From Strigamia acuminata (Eukaryota; Arthropoda; Chilopoda; Geophilomorpha; Linotaeniidae), in NCBI GenBank assembly GCA_949358305.1, contig OX442315.1, positions 24,826,427 to 24,890,426 on the forward strand: 64,000 nt of DNA, read 5' to 3'. The position numbers and the translations under genes were made by a program. This document shows positions 23,601-35,500 of this stretch, piece after piece; position 1 is the first letter of the stretch; each line of letters opens with the position of its first letter. The notes under the pieces were generated by a model that saw nothing but the letters and a program-made list of their open reading frames with translations, made no database searches and was not told the origin of the DNA.

Positions 23601-26560
23601 GGGTAGGCAACGAGAAGAGACAAGTTTGTGAGTTTTAATCGCATTATATAAACTCGGGCGTTGCGCTTCCTTTTTTTTCCTCTTTTTCATTTTGAGTGAG
23701 GTGCAGAGGCGGGAGGAAGCGAAATGGGGGAGTGGAGTTAAAATGTGCTCATCTTCATCTCACATATCCATTAAGGATTTGTTGGGATTGGAAAGAGACC
23801 ATCATCTTGGTTCCGCTCTTGTTGTTATCGATTCGATTTCCCTCCTTAATATTTTTTTTTTCACCGGTATTTTATGATTGGAAAGTGACAAGCTTTAATT
23901 GGGCAAAAGAAATGCTTTGAACGGGGAAAATGGCAAGGTTTTTCTCTCTCGTTTTGCTGATTATAACAAAACGAAATAGAGGAACGATTCGAATTTAATT
24001 AGGTTTAAGTGTAGAGACGAGAAAGAATTTTTTTTTTTTTTTTTTTAAATAAAAAATAAAAAAAAGTAAAAATGTTTTGGATGACACGCCACATGTTTAA
24101 CGTTTTTTACTCGTGCTAGAGCGGTCGTGGACACATGTCCTGCTGCTGTCGTGTGTCTGTCCGACAATGAATTGTGGGTTGAGGGGGCCAAGTGTCACAT
24201 TATTTCTCCATTTTACGCTTCTTATACTCGTATCTTCGTTTTCCCACCTATCACTAAAGATAGGGGGAAAAAATTAAACATGGAGAAAGGCAAAAAGCAA
24301 TAAGAAAACGTCTTGATAGGTTTCACGGGGGTGGTTGAGTTGCACGTGCCCCACAGCTCTACGCGATAGGGAGAAATACGCTATGCGACCGTGCTTTCAT
24401 TCCACTTTTTCATTTAATGATTCTTCATTTTCTTCTTGCTTCTGGTAATACATTTGTCTAGAATGTACAAGAGCTGCATTCGAAGAGTGTGAAGTATTAA
24501 AGAAAAATAGGAAAATTGGTTTACGAAGTCGGCGCGGTATTTACAGGTGTAAAATTGGGGTTCTTTTATTTAAAAAATGGTTAACGTTGAATATATTTTG
24601 TAAATATTTTGTACATTTGAATAATTATATGTAAAGCTTAGTTTTGAAACGGATTGCGGGACGTTGTTGTCGTGACGATTGCGGTTAAACCACTTAATGG
24701 AATTATCTTGGAATTTATATTCGAACTGCTTTAAATTGATAATTTTATACAGCTTAAATTATAATTTGTTTGTACGCATAAAAGTTTAATTCGAGCAGGC
24801 AATAATCTTCTAACAGTTTTTGGAAATCAATTACGGAACCAGTTTTATAATTTACCTAACTAATTTTAAATCCCAATTTTAATTTATAATTTAAGAATAA
24901 TAAACTAATCGAGCAAGCAGAACGACCAATCATTATAATATAATTTGTGTTGCAAAATGTAGTAAATATAAAAAGCCAAAAATACAAAACAAGTGAATCT
25001 TCACAAAGGTAGACATTTTCTCTCCTGAATTTTAATCAAGTTGATGTCTGATCAATCAAGAAACTTCCCTCTCTTTGTTCTTTTTATTTTTAATTTACGC
25101 TTTTTAAGTTACGTGACATTATATTTGAAGAGGGCGTATACTCGTACAACAAGAAGGAGTGATAGAATTTTTAAGTGGTTTTGAAAAACTACGAGATTCT
25201 TTTTTTTAAATTATTTTTTATTAAATGGATTGATCAATATTTGCCATCTGGTTTGGCTAATGGCTCAAAGACACGGAGTTGTTGGCTTATATTTATATCG
25301 TGTGAAAGGGCTGAAGCAAAAGAAAAAGGAGGAGAAAAGCGAAGAAAAGAAAAAAAAATAGATGGGGGAAAGGAAAGGAGGGGGGTGGTATAAAGTTGAA
25401 AGAAACGAAATCCCTTTTTGAAAAGCATCGTCGCTTTCATCTACGAGTTATCGTTTTCCACTCGAATTCCCGCCCCCGCCTCATCTGGAGACCTCGTCGG
25501 CCCATTTCTCCCTTCAGGTGGCGCTCGTCGACTTGATTTGTGTCGACACCCATTGTGTTTCCACTTATGACGGATTGCGCTACTGCATCCGTCATCGATG
25601 AAATTTTTTTTTTCTTTTTCCATATCAACTTTACACAAAATGCAGCGAAAACTCGGCGATTCTTTAGGACTTTATCGTACAGGTGAGAAAAGAGGAAACT
25701 TAGTTTGGGAAAGAGAGGGCCGTGGGAAGTTGGTGGTGACCAGGTGACGTGTAAAACCGTCATGAATTTGTCAAAGTTTATTAAGTCGCTTCGAGGTCGT
25801 GCTGTGAGAGCAACAGGTTGCTCGACACCCCGAACTGCACCGATGGGGCCCACGGTCGGCAGCTGACCCCGACGGATGAATTACATCTTAATTCCCTCCT
25901 CAACCTCTGTGAAGGTCAAATTCAAGCGTACTTTCTCTCTTTTTTTCGTTTAATTTTAATATGTTTTTAAAAAGATACATTTTTAAATTTAAAATAGTGA
26001 TAAAATAAGATGACGTAATCATTTAGTGATGCGGTTATTACCTTATTTATTTATTTAGGGTTTTTTTTTAGAGAGGAGTTGGTCATAGTTTGGTGGTCTC
26101 TTGACACGAAAGTGTATCAGAGGGCAAGTCATTAATCCTCTCCCCGTTTGTCCAATCTTCCCCATGCGCGTGAGTTACGCGTCCCCAGCGTTTGCTCGTT
26201 GCATGCGCGTTGGCGTGTATGTGATGGGCTTTCATTTCCCTAGATACGAGTTAATGTCCAAAGGGGTAATAGTTAGAGGGGTCATCTTCTTGGCCCCTGG
26301 ACTGAAGGTGCGTCGGTGGTGAGGGGTCAAGCCCTGCGAGTGATTTGATGGGGCCCTCACCGGGTGCCCATGAGCCTCGTTGGGCGCCCGTTTATTGATG
26401 TGATTACATGTCCAATTGACTTTGTAACTCGGAGGCTGAGTTAGCGTGCAGAAATTAAATGAAACATTTTATTGTCCATAAAGTGACTCTCTTCTGGCTC
26501 AACTTACTCTTCTTGCTCTTTACTTCACCCGTCGTTGCTCTTTCGCTTTATCGGCGCCAA

Positions 26561-26595
<35 letters not shown>

Positions 26596-29500
26596 TTTAT
26601 ATATAATATATATATATTTTTTTTAGGTATGAAATGCTTCACTTGTTGCATTAAATGATACTTTTTTTGTTGTTTGTATTTTAAACTTTTAAGTGGCTTT
26701 TATACGTTTTATTTTAAAAGAGAATTGCCGTTGCACGGGATTCATTTTAGACATTGTGAATTTGTAACTGATCCTTTTCGACTTCCGTCATTTCGCTTCT
26801 TCTAAATTGCTTTACACTATTATTTTGTTCCCTTCACTTTAAGTTGTCTATTGAAAGAGCAAAGAGGAGGGAAAAAAGATAAAGAAAAGAAGAAAAAAAA
26901 AGCTTAAAATCAATTTAAATTGGGTTTTTTCTCCTCTCCCCCAACTCCCCTCGTTTGAACCCCACTATTACAACTGACCGTTGGAATGAAACATGTATTA
27001 ACGAGGCTTGTCCATTGATCCTGGAAGGATAATTCTGATTTGCTGATCCCTTTCACCATGAAAAAAGAGAATAAAATAAAAAATTGTAAAATGACCTCTC
27101 AAATGTTTCCGTTTCGCACCACCCACAATACTTTGCGCCTTAGTGAAAGCCATTGGTTAAACCGCAAGCAATTTTGCTGTCGGACTTTAAAAGTTGTACT
27201 TTTTCGTATATTTGGATTTTGTAAATTTCCGCACGTGAGACAGTCACGAGCAAATATTTGTCTCTGTGGTTTTATGAGTTTTAGCGTCCACAGCTACTAA
27301 TCCCACAAGACACCCCGCCGCGTCTGCTTTTAATAACCCAGGTTCCTATGGAAGTTGGATGTAAGGAAGCAAGACTCCAATATAATGATGCGCGGTTGTA
27401 ATTTTTTCTCTCTCTCAGGTCTTTATTAATCAACTTCAGTTGTATTTCTTTATTTTTTTTTAAACCCTAATGCATTGTTGTTTTTTGTGCGTGCATCACG
27501 TGACTTGGAATGGTTTTGTGCACCTTTTTTATGAGGTCGCAAATGCCTGGGCCAATTATCCCAGGAGTGTGTGAACGTCTTCCCTGGATGACTTATGAAG
27601 GACATTGATGAGTTAAGAGCGAAGAAATTCTTCACACTTAGTTAACGATTCGTTATTTTTGCTTTATCTCTCTTTTTTTTATTTTTATATTTTTTATTTT
27701 TATTTTTATTATTATTATTATTATTATTTCGGTATAGAAGGCCAATTTATAGCTGTAAGTGAACAAATTTTACACACACAACTCTTTTTTCTTCTTCGGG
27801 TCTCGTCAGCGTTTATGGGATAGCCACGCGGGAGCATTTGCTCTTTTCTCTTCTCCGTTTCTCCATTACGCCAGCAATGATTACCGTCAGCCCCAGCCTC
27901 GTTGCTTCTCCCATCGGATTGCTCATCAGTATTTCGCCCTGAAATTGATCCGGTTTTACTCCAGCCATTACGCCAGGTGATTCCCTGCTAAACGTTCGCA
28001 TGTTGCCTCGTCGGTTGGGCCGTCACCAGGCGAAGGGTTTGCTCTACAGGGTCCCCTTCTCTGCTCGATGTGTGTGCAGACGGTGGAGCACTTAGGCGGA
28101 AAATTGGAGCGGGGAGAGGCGGGCAAAGTGCTTATTAAGTCGGTCGAATGAGCGGTCCAATTGCCCTCACCAATGTGATTAACGTCATCGCGGGATCGTC
28201 GGCGACACGAGGGGTCGCGATCCGATGACGGTCATGGGGCCTTGCAATGACCGCGTGCGATGCTAGTGCCATAAGGGAGTCGTAGGGTTTGCTTAGAGGG
28301 GCCTTGGAAAAGGAAGGGCACACGCAATAAGGGCAGTGTGGCGTGTGATTGAGGCCTTGGGAACACTGAGTCGAGATGAGAAGTTTGTACAAATGAAAGA
28401 AGATGGTATAAAAGTTAGGTCCAATTTGAGGAGATTTTTTCTTTCTTTCTTTCTTTCTTTTCTTTTTTTTTTTTTTTTAAACTTTTTACTTTTATTTGAT
28501 ATTTTTATATATTTTTTATATTTTTTCGGTGCAAAGTTAATGGTGGTAGTTGGACTATTATATATTACACAAGTGTCTGCTGTTGGAGCCGAGAGGGGAT
28601 CTAGTTTTTAATGAGATTTCTCTCAGTGTGTCCCGAAATTTACCTGTGTGCACAAGAGGAAGTCGTTAATGCCGCACCACACGGGGAGCAATCAGCCAGA
28701 GGGGCGGAGACGGCAAATTATTCTTCTCCCTTAAGTCGTTGTAGCAACGAGTTTTAAGAAAGTAGTCATGTAAACAACAAGAAAGCGTGTTGGATGCTGT
28801 GATTGGAGTTGAACAGCGCTCGCCTCCCTGCACTCTTCAACTCTTTACTTGCAAAATCCTTCGGGATGAGGGTTTGAGTTTGATATATTGGCAAGGAAGG
28901 AAAATGTTTGTCGTCATAGGAAACGAGACGAGTTAGAGAGGAGTTAAGGGAAAAACGTCTTGTTGAAATTGATTAGGAAGTCTGAATAAATCCACCATTT
29001 TGTTTTTATAATTTGAATTTCAATAACGTCCACCCGAGTTTCATCGCAGCCTGTGATGATGCGCCGGCTTTTCGGCATTTTTCGAGTGGTCGACTCCCAT
29101 TTCCGTGGATATTAACGAATTAAATGTTGGAATTATGCTGATCCCCGTCTTCCATTTTGTGCATGCTTCGTTTCTTCAAGTCGACCGCAGAGCGGCGCTG
29201 TGCTGGGTGCATTATTTCCTGTTGGCATTTTGTGCCAGGAAATAAGATGAGCAAAGTGTGAGAAGAAAAGCGGGAGAAGAGTCAAATGCGTCGCGTTTTC
29301 ATATACTCATTGCTATTCATGACCGCCTCGGGTTCCCCCCGCTTTATTGCCACCTGGCGATCGCCATCGAGAAAGGGGACCAGGGCCGTGCCGTGCCATC
29401 GCCCGTATCATGATACGCCATTCCAGCGTTTCTCTTTGATGGGCCCCGTTTTATTGCGCTGATGCGCCACCTGTGAATCGAAAAAAGCTAATCATCACTT

Positions 29501-32500
29501 CATCTGCGGGTCAGGGGTCAGTTGGGGAAAGTGAAATCGAGCAGAATAAAATGATGCAAAGAGTTGAGTTGGAGAAGGATTTTAGGCGACACTTTTTCTT
29601 TTATTATTTTTTCTGTGCTTTAAATCGAAAAGGAAATTGAAAATAGTAAAAAAAAAATATGTATGTGTACATATAGAAATATAAAAAATATTGAATAAAT
29701 TTTTGGCATGTAGAATTGGTATGAATTTTGTTGCCAGTGATGAGGAATCGTGATGAGGATCCTTGGGTGGAAGTCACCTGGTGAAATTACTTTTTGCATT
29801 CAGGTATGGGCGGAGTTGAAGAAAATTTAACAAGGTGCCACGCATGGTGAGTTTTTATTTAACTTTTGGTTGGTGTGGCGTCAACGCCCCCCTCATTCCC
29901 GTCGAGCCAATGGCACACAGACCCCCCTTGGGGGCCATCTTGCTTATTTCCCCAGCGTGCTGAGCAGAGTCGGACCCGATATCAAGCGGGGGCTGTGAAA
30001 GCAAACGTGGCGGGGAGGGAGAGCCGAGAGGACGCTGTATCTTTTTCTATGTGACCGCATTTGCATGCAGATGGAGCAAGAGCAAAAGCAAGCAAGCAAG
30101 CAGTCTGTGCGTGTCTTTTGCCCACCTCGAGGCCAAACTTGTTCTATTAATCCCGCCAACATGTTTGCAATTATTTTTCTGCCAAAAATTGTGATTGGTT
30201 TTTGTTTTTATCAAAAGAAAAGATCGAAAATTGGGTCGGTAAACATTTCCAGGGGCGAGATGTGCCGTTGTCCACTCGCTTTTCATCGTCGACGTGGTCT
30301 TGTGGGTGGTTCTGGCTCCGCGTCTGGCCGTAGCGTCGTGGTGACCCCTGGGCTCGCGGTGCGCTCGCCAATCAGAGGCGACCCCAGCGCGTAACGGGTT
30401 AACGAAAGGGCGACGGTGGCCGGTGAATGGTCATTTTTCACCCTAATTCCATTATGTTTTGGTGAAATTATGGCTGAATGGGGAACAATAATGAGCACTT
30501 TTTATGGACTCGAGGACCAGACGAGAGGCCGCGTTTCATGGCCGTTGTGGTCGCGGCCCAAGTAATAAAGAGAGGCCCTGAGGGGAAGAAGGAGAAGGGC
30601 GAGGATGAGTGTGGGGGCGGTGACGGCCATTTTTACTACAACACACCTGAAGGAATCTGTGTGAGACGCTGCGATGATGGAGGAGGAGAGTCGAGGGGAA
30701 CCTGCGGCGCGCGACCGACTCCACAATTGGAGCGCGCCGGATGCCTGAAGGGAGGCGTTGGCGGAAGGTAAATGAGAAAGATGCGGTCAAACGCGGTTAT
30801 CTTGAATGGGCACCACAAGATGTCGCGTGGGAAACTCGCACGTTTTTAAATCTCCAGTGACGACATTCAAAATGACGTTTCGTTCGTTCGTGAATAAAAA
30901 AAATTGAAGCAAATATTGTCTTTCGCGTTACCTTTTTTTTTTGTTTTTGTTTATTTGTTTGTCGAATCCGAGAGTGCGATTCGTTACGCGCAAACCGCGA
31001 CCTCTCCTGACAAGTTAGTGCCACTTGGTAACGTCTCCCGGGGAGTTGCTTTTCAGATGAAGACGGGGAGTGGTTGCTTGAAATTCAAGAATGTGTGTGG
31101 GAGACATTTCACCTCTCCCGGTCAGCAGGGGAGGGGGTCAGCGTTTGCGACTCTTACCAGCATCACCTGGATGCTCCCAGACGTGACTCAAGTTCCCGCG
31201 AGTTTGCCCGGAGACTTGGGTTTCACACCTGTCCGCAGGGGGGGTTGATGGGAGCGGACTGTGCACCTTTTCCTCTAGCAACGGTTTCGTGTTACTTCTT
31301 TGTCCCCTCGGAACGAATTTCCAACTTTTTATTTTTATTTTTATTTTTTTTATATTTTATAAATTTAGTCCCAAAGAAGTAACACGAACCTCGCGACAAA
31401 GAGAGTTTGAAAAAGAAAATTTGGGTTGAAAGGATTGCTAAGGTATATATCAAATGTTGGAGTTGGACAACGGACGCCGGGTCCCAAGGTGGCCGACATT
31501 ACAGCTTCTATCAGAGCAGCGTATATAAATCTCGGCTTCTATTGCACACGGAGCTCCCAGAGGGAGCTAACCCACTACCCATCCGTTGCCCTACTTCATC
31601 TTCCACCTCGGAGCAAAAATTTTGCTTTAAACGGCGTGAAATTTTGATTTGTGGCCGGTTGGTGCATTCCCAGGACGCTCCACGCCAGTACGCCACTGCC
31701 GCCAACCCCCTTATTGATAGATATGCACCTGAGGAATGAACAGCGCGCCGCCCTTTTAGTCGGGGAGCGTAAATTGTACGTCTTAGCCCTGTTAGGTCCT
31801 CATCCGTTACTCTTCTCGCGCTATTTTTACATGTCCAATTATGAAGATGCAGCGTGATTTATGCATGGGCGAAAGGGGACCAGGTGACCGTCTGGGAGTT
31901 GGCATCGGCGGCTGCTTAATGCATCTGCCTAATGAGAATAAATTTTGATTTATTTCGTCATTACTGCTATGCTTTGCCATGCTTTGATTCTTCTTCTTCT
32001 TGCTGCTTTTCTCATTCATCAGCACCTGTGCGCAATTAAGAGACGGGTTTAGGAGGAAGTCGTCGACTTAACAAGATTAGGTGGCTGAATCGGAAAGAAA
32101 ATTTTGACTCTCTTGTCGTCGGGACCCCTCTTTGTCCGATTGGCTTAATTGGAGCAGCGCGGACGGGGTGTGATGGAGGCTGATTGTCAGCAGGTGCCAT
32201 CAGACCCGAGTCGTGTGGCGGGTGGAGAATGTAGAAATATATTCGGATTGATTTCCTCTTGTGGGAATGCGCAGTCATCAACGTTCGGAAACCTGGTCAC
32301 CGCCCGTAGCACATTTCTCCAATTTGACCTGAAAGGGTTGGTTGGTGCTGAAAGATGGATGGAAAGCAAATTCATCAAGTCACAGAAACGAACTTTGCAC
32401 TCTAAAATGTACTTGTAGTTTATGTGGGAAGAGTCTTTTTTTTCGCCCTCTTTATTTCTGTCTCATTAAGGGTCTTGCCAATGGATTTAGCTTAAATTTA

Positions 32501-35500
32501 AATAGATGGAAAAGAGGTTTTGCTTTTGATGATGATTGGGAATAAAGTCTTCCCGTCAACTTAGTGGAGATTCTTTTTTTTTTTCTTTTTTTTTCTTTTA
32601 TAAAAAAATTCATTTCATTTGTTATTGATTTTTTTTTTCGTTTTGTTTTTGTTTTTGTAAATAGACTTAAATGGCACTCCATCATGGAGATCCGATACCC
32701 CCGATGACCAATCGCTGTCGCCGTCCAGTTGCTGTGCCACTACACCGGACCCTGACGTGGAGTTGTCGGGAACGGTCGGCGTTACGGAGAGCACCCCGTA
32801 CGCATGTCAATTCTGCGATCGAGCATTTCCTCGCTTATCGTACCTGAAAAGGCACGAGCAGAGTCACGGCGATCAAATGCCTTTTAAGTGTGACTTCTGC
32901 CATCGACTGTTTAAACACAAACGGAGTCGAGACAGACACGTTAAACTCCATACGGGAGACAAAAAATACCGATGTCCCCATTGTGAGGCGGCCTTTTCAC
33001 GCAGGTAAATTAATGTTGTTTGCATAAATATTTTGTTTAGAAAAAAAACAAAAAAAAATTTAATTACGGTAATTGATATATTTTTGTTTGGTTTCAGTGA
33101 TCACCTAAAAATACACATGAAAACACACGATAACGCCAAACCGTTCCAATGCACCACTTGTAATCGCGGTTACAACACGGCTGCTGCACTCACATCCCAC
33201 ATGCAGGTAAATGACGTGACCTAATCGATGAGGGTTCGTGAATCATTTTATGATCATTGATTTATTCAGATGCGTGCGGTGATGATGGAGAGTTAAAATA
33301 CAGTTGCATATTTCCCTCGTTTTCCTTTACTGCTTTACAGTCAGCTGGGAAATATTTCTTAAAATTGAATTTTATTGATGGGGCCTAAAGGATTAGCCCC
33401 TTGGAAGCTGAAAGGCGCCAATTCATTTCCCACAAGACAACGGCATGGGCGTTGCTTGAGGGGAAAGCCAAGCCAGGACCAATTTCATCTTCATCGCCAC
33501 CTTCCTCTAGGGGGAGGGCCTTTTTTAATACAAAGAAACAAAAGTCGATGAAGTTAGTGGGGGTGGAAAAATGAAAAAGTAGAAAAAAAAAAAAAAAAAA
33601 AAAAAAATGAAAATGGGGATGGGTGTAGGAGCATGACCGTGCGCGTGCATCTACACACAAGACGGCACTCGGGCGAAGTGAGCGTCACGAGGGAGAATCG
33701 ACGAGATCTTTAAAGTGCCTGCGACTCCCTCGCCGGTCGTGGCGTGAATGGCAGACGCGTTCTTGCATGGTCTTCGTCCCTTTTGCTTAAGACGCACGCA
33801 TTCCCTTGGCGACGGATCGCGTGACGTTATGGCGCGTACTCGTGCGCGCGCTTTTTACTCGCTCGGTTGCCCCAACTTCTGTCTCTTTACAAAGTGCCCA
33901 CACTTTTCGTTGTCCCACTTGAATTAACCCTTTTTAATACACTTAGGGATGCGTGTTTCCGTGCTCCATAAGTTTTCGTTTTTACCTCTTCGAAAAGTTT
34001 TCTTCCTCCGTAGCACGAATCCACTGAAATTATAGTTGTGTTAATTTATGTCCTAATTTTAGAACCACAAGAAAGATTCGTCAAATTATCGGAAGAAACA
34101 ATGCCATAAATGCTCGGCGCAGTTTACAACTGCGCAACAACTACAGGTGTGTGACTTATCACAGAAGATGCGTCAAAATGTCTCGTTTTTGTCTTCCCCT
34201 TTCTATTCTATTATTCTATTACGAAGAAATAAAATTCTATAATAGGTGGTGATTACGGTGATGGAATTTTTTCCGCTTTCAATTCCTAAAAAAAAAAATA
34301 AGAAAAATAAAGTACTGATTTTTTAATGTATTTTTTTTTTCTTTCTTTTTTTGGATATTGACAGACCCACATGATGGGACACAATGCCGAATCAGAAAAA
34401 ATTCTTCACTGCATCTATTGTCAACATATCTGTTGTGGCTTCGATTCAATGGCAACTCACATGGACGCCACTCACCCCAGCGAAAAGCAATTGAAATGTC
34501 CCGTGTGCAGCGAGACGTCGTTCACATTGGAGGCATTATACGAACATAAAAAAGTAAGTTTACGATTTATCCTACTGCTTTGTTCACATGTTGTTCGTAA
34601 CACGGGTTTATTTAGGTACACGACGAAAGTGCAACGACGAACGAAGACGATACCGCTTCTCGAAAAGGATCGGCTAAACACTTGTCTTGCGTTTATTGCA
34701 CCAAGGACAATTTTTCCAGCGAAGAGGCTCTCCAATTGCACGTGCAAGCTATGCACGGGGGTGCTGCCACCTTGGTCAATGGCGAAATGCCGTCGTCTTC
34801 CGTCAGTCCGGCAAACATCATGGCAGCTGCTTTGGCCGTTGCGGTCCCATTTGCTCATCAACCAAACGCGTCTCGATCAACAACGAGTTTCAATTGCGAA
34901 TATTGCACCATGAAATTCCCGTCGGTGCAAGCGCTACAAAAACACACGCTGACTGTACACAGTTTCACGGAAGTGGTCAAGGCGGCCAGCGGGTCGAAGG
35001 ATGTGGTTTTCTGCTCTCATTGCACCATGATGTTCGCAAGCGCGGCGGCTTTGGGCGATCACATTAAATTGGTTCACGGCATGGGGTCGTCGAATTCCCA
35101 GAATTCCGGATCGAAGTCGGTGCAATCAATCAAAGATTTGGGTTTAAAGTCGAGCAGAGCGAGTAAAGGTGACGGTAAAACGGATGGGAAGGTGAACGGG
35201 GATCACCAGTTTACACATCCGGGGACTTTGCTGTGCAACCAGTGCAATGCCGCGTTCCCGGATTTCGAATCGTTTCGGACGCATCTAAAAACCCATTTGG
35301 ACGAAGTGATCCAGAAGTTTGTCTGCGGTGAATGTCAAGGTGAGTTCGGCTCGGAAGAGCAGTTGGACGGACACATCGTAACACATTACGCGTCCACCAC
35401 GACCGAGTACGGGTGTCAATGTTGCCTGAAGCTGTTCTCCAAACCGGACGAGCTGCAGAAGCATTTGATGGACATCCACGCGCATCATTTATACCGGTGC

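Larger units (their letters stand above)
20375..32664 (+). other. Oaz intron 4 (12.3 kb)
   Basis: The largest intron of the window, between the last N-terminal linker exon and the first main zinc-finger exon. It alternates AT-rich DNA with GC-rich blocks (for example 26100-26400, 28000-28350, 29300-29460 and 30250-30780). It holds the (TA)n array at 20600-20654, a T26 run at 26561-26586, a (CTTT)n run at 28441-28461, an ATT-rich repeat near 27661-27729, and two CAGGTGGCGC CTCF-core matches (25515-25524 plus, 29464-29473 minus). No nested gene could be supported. Confidence 0.8.
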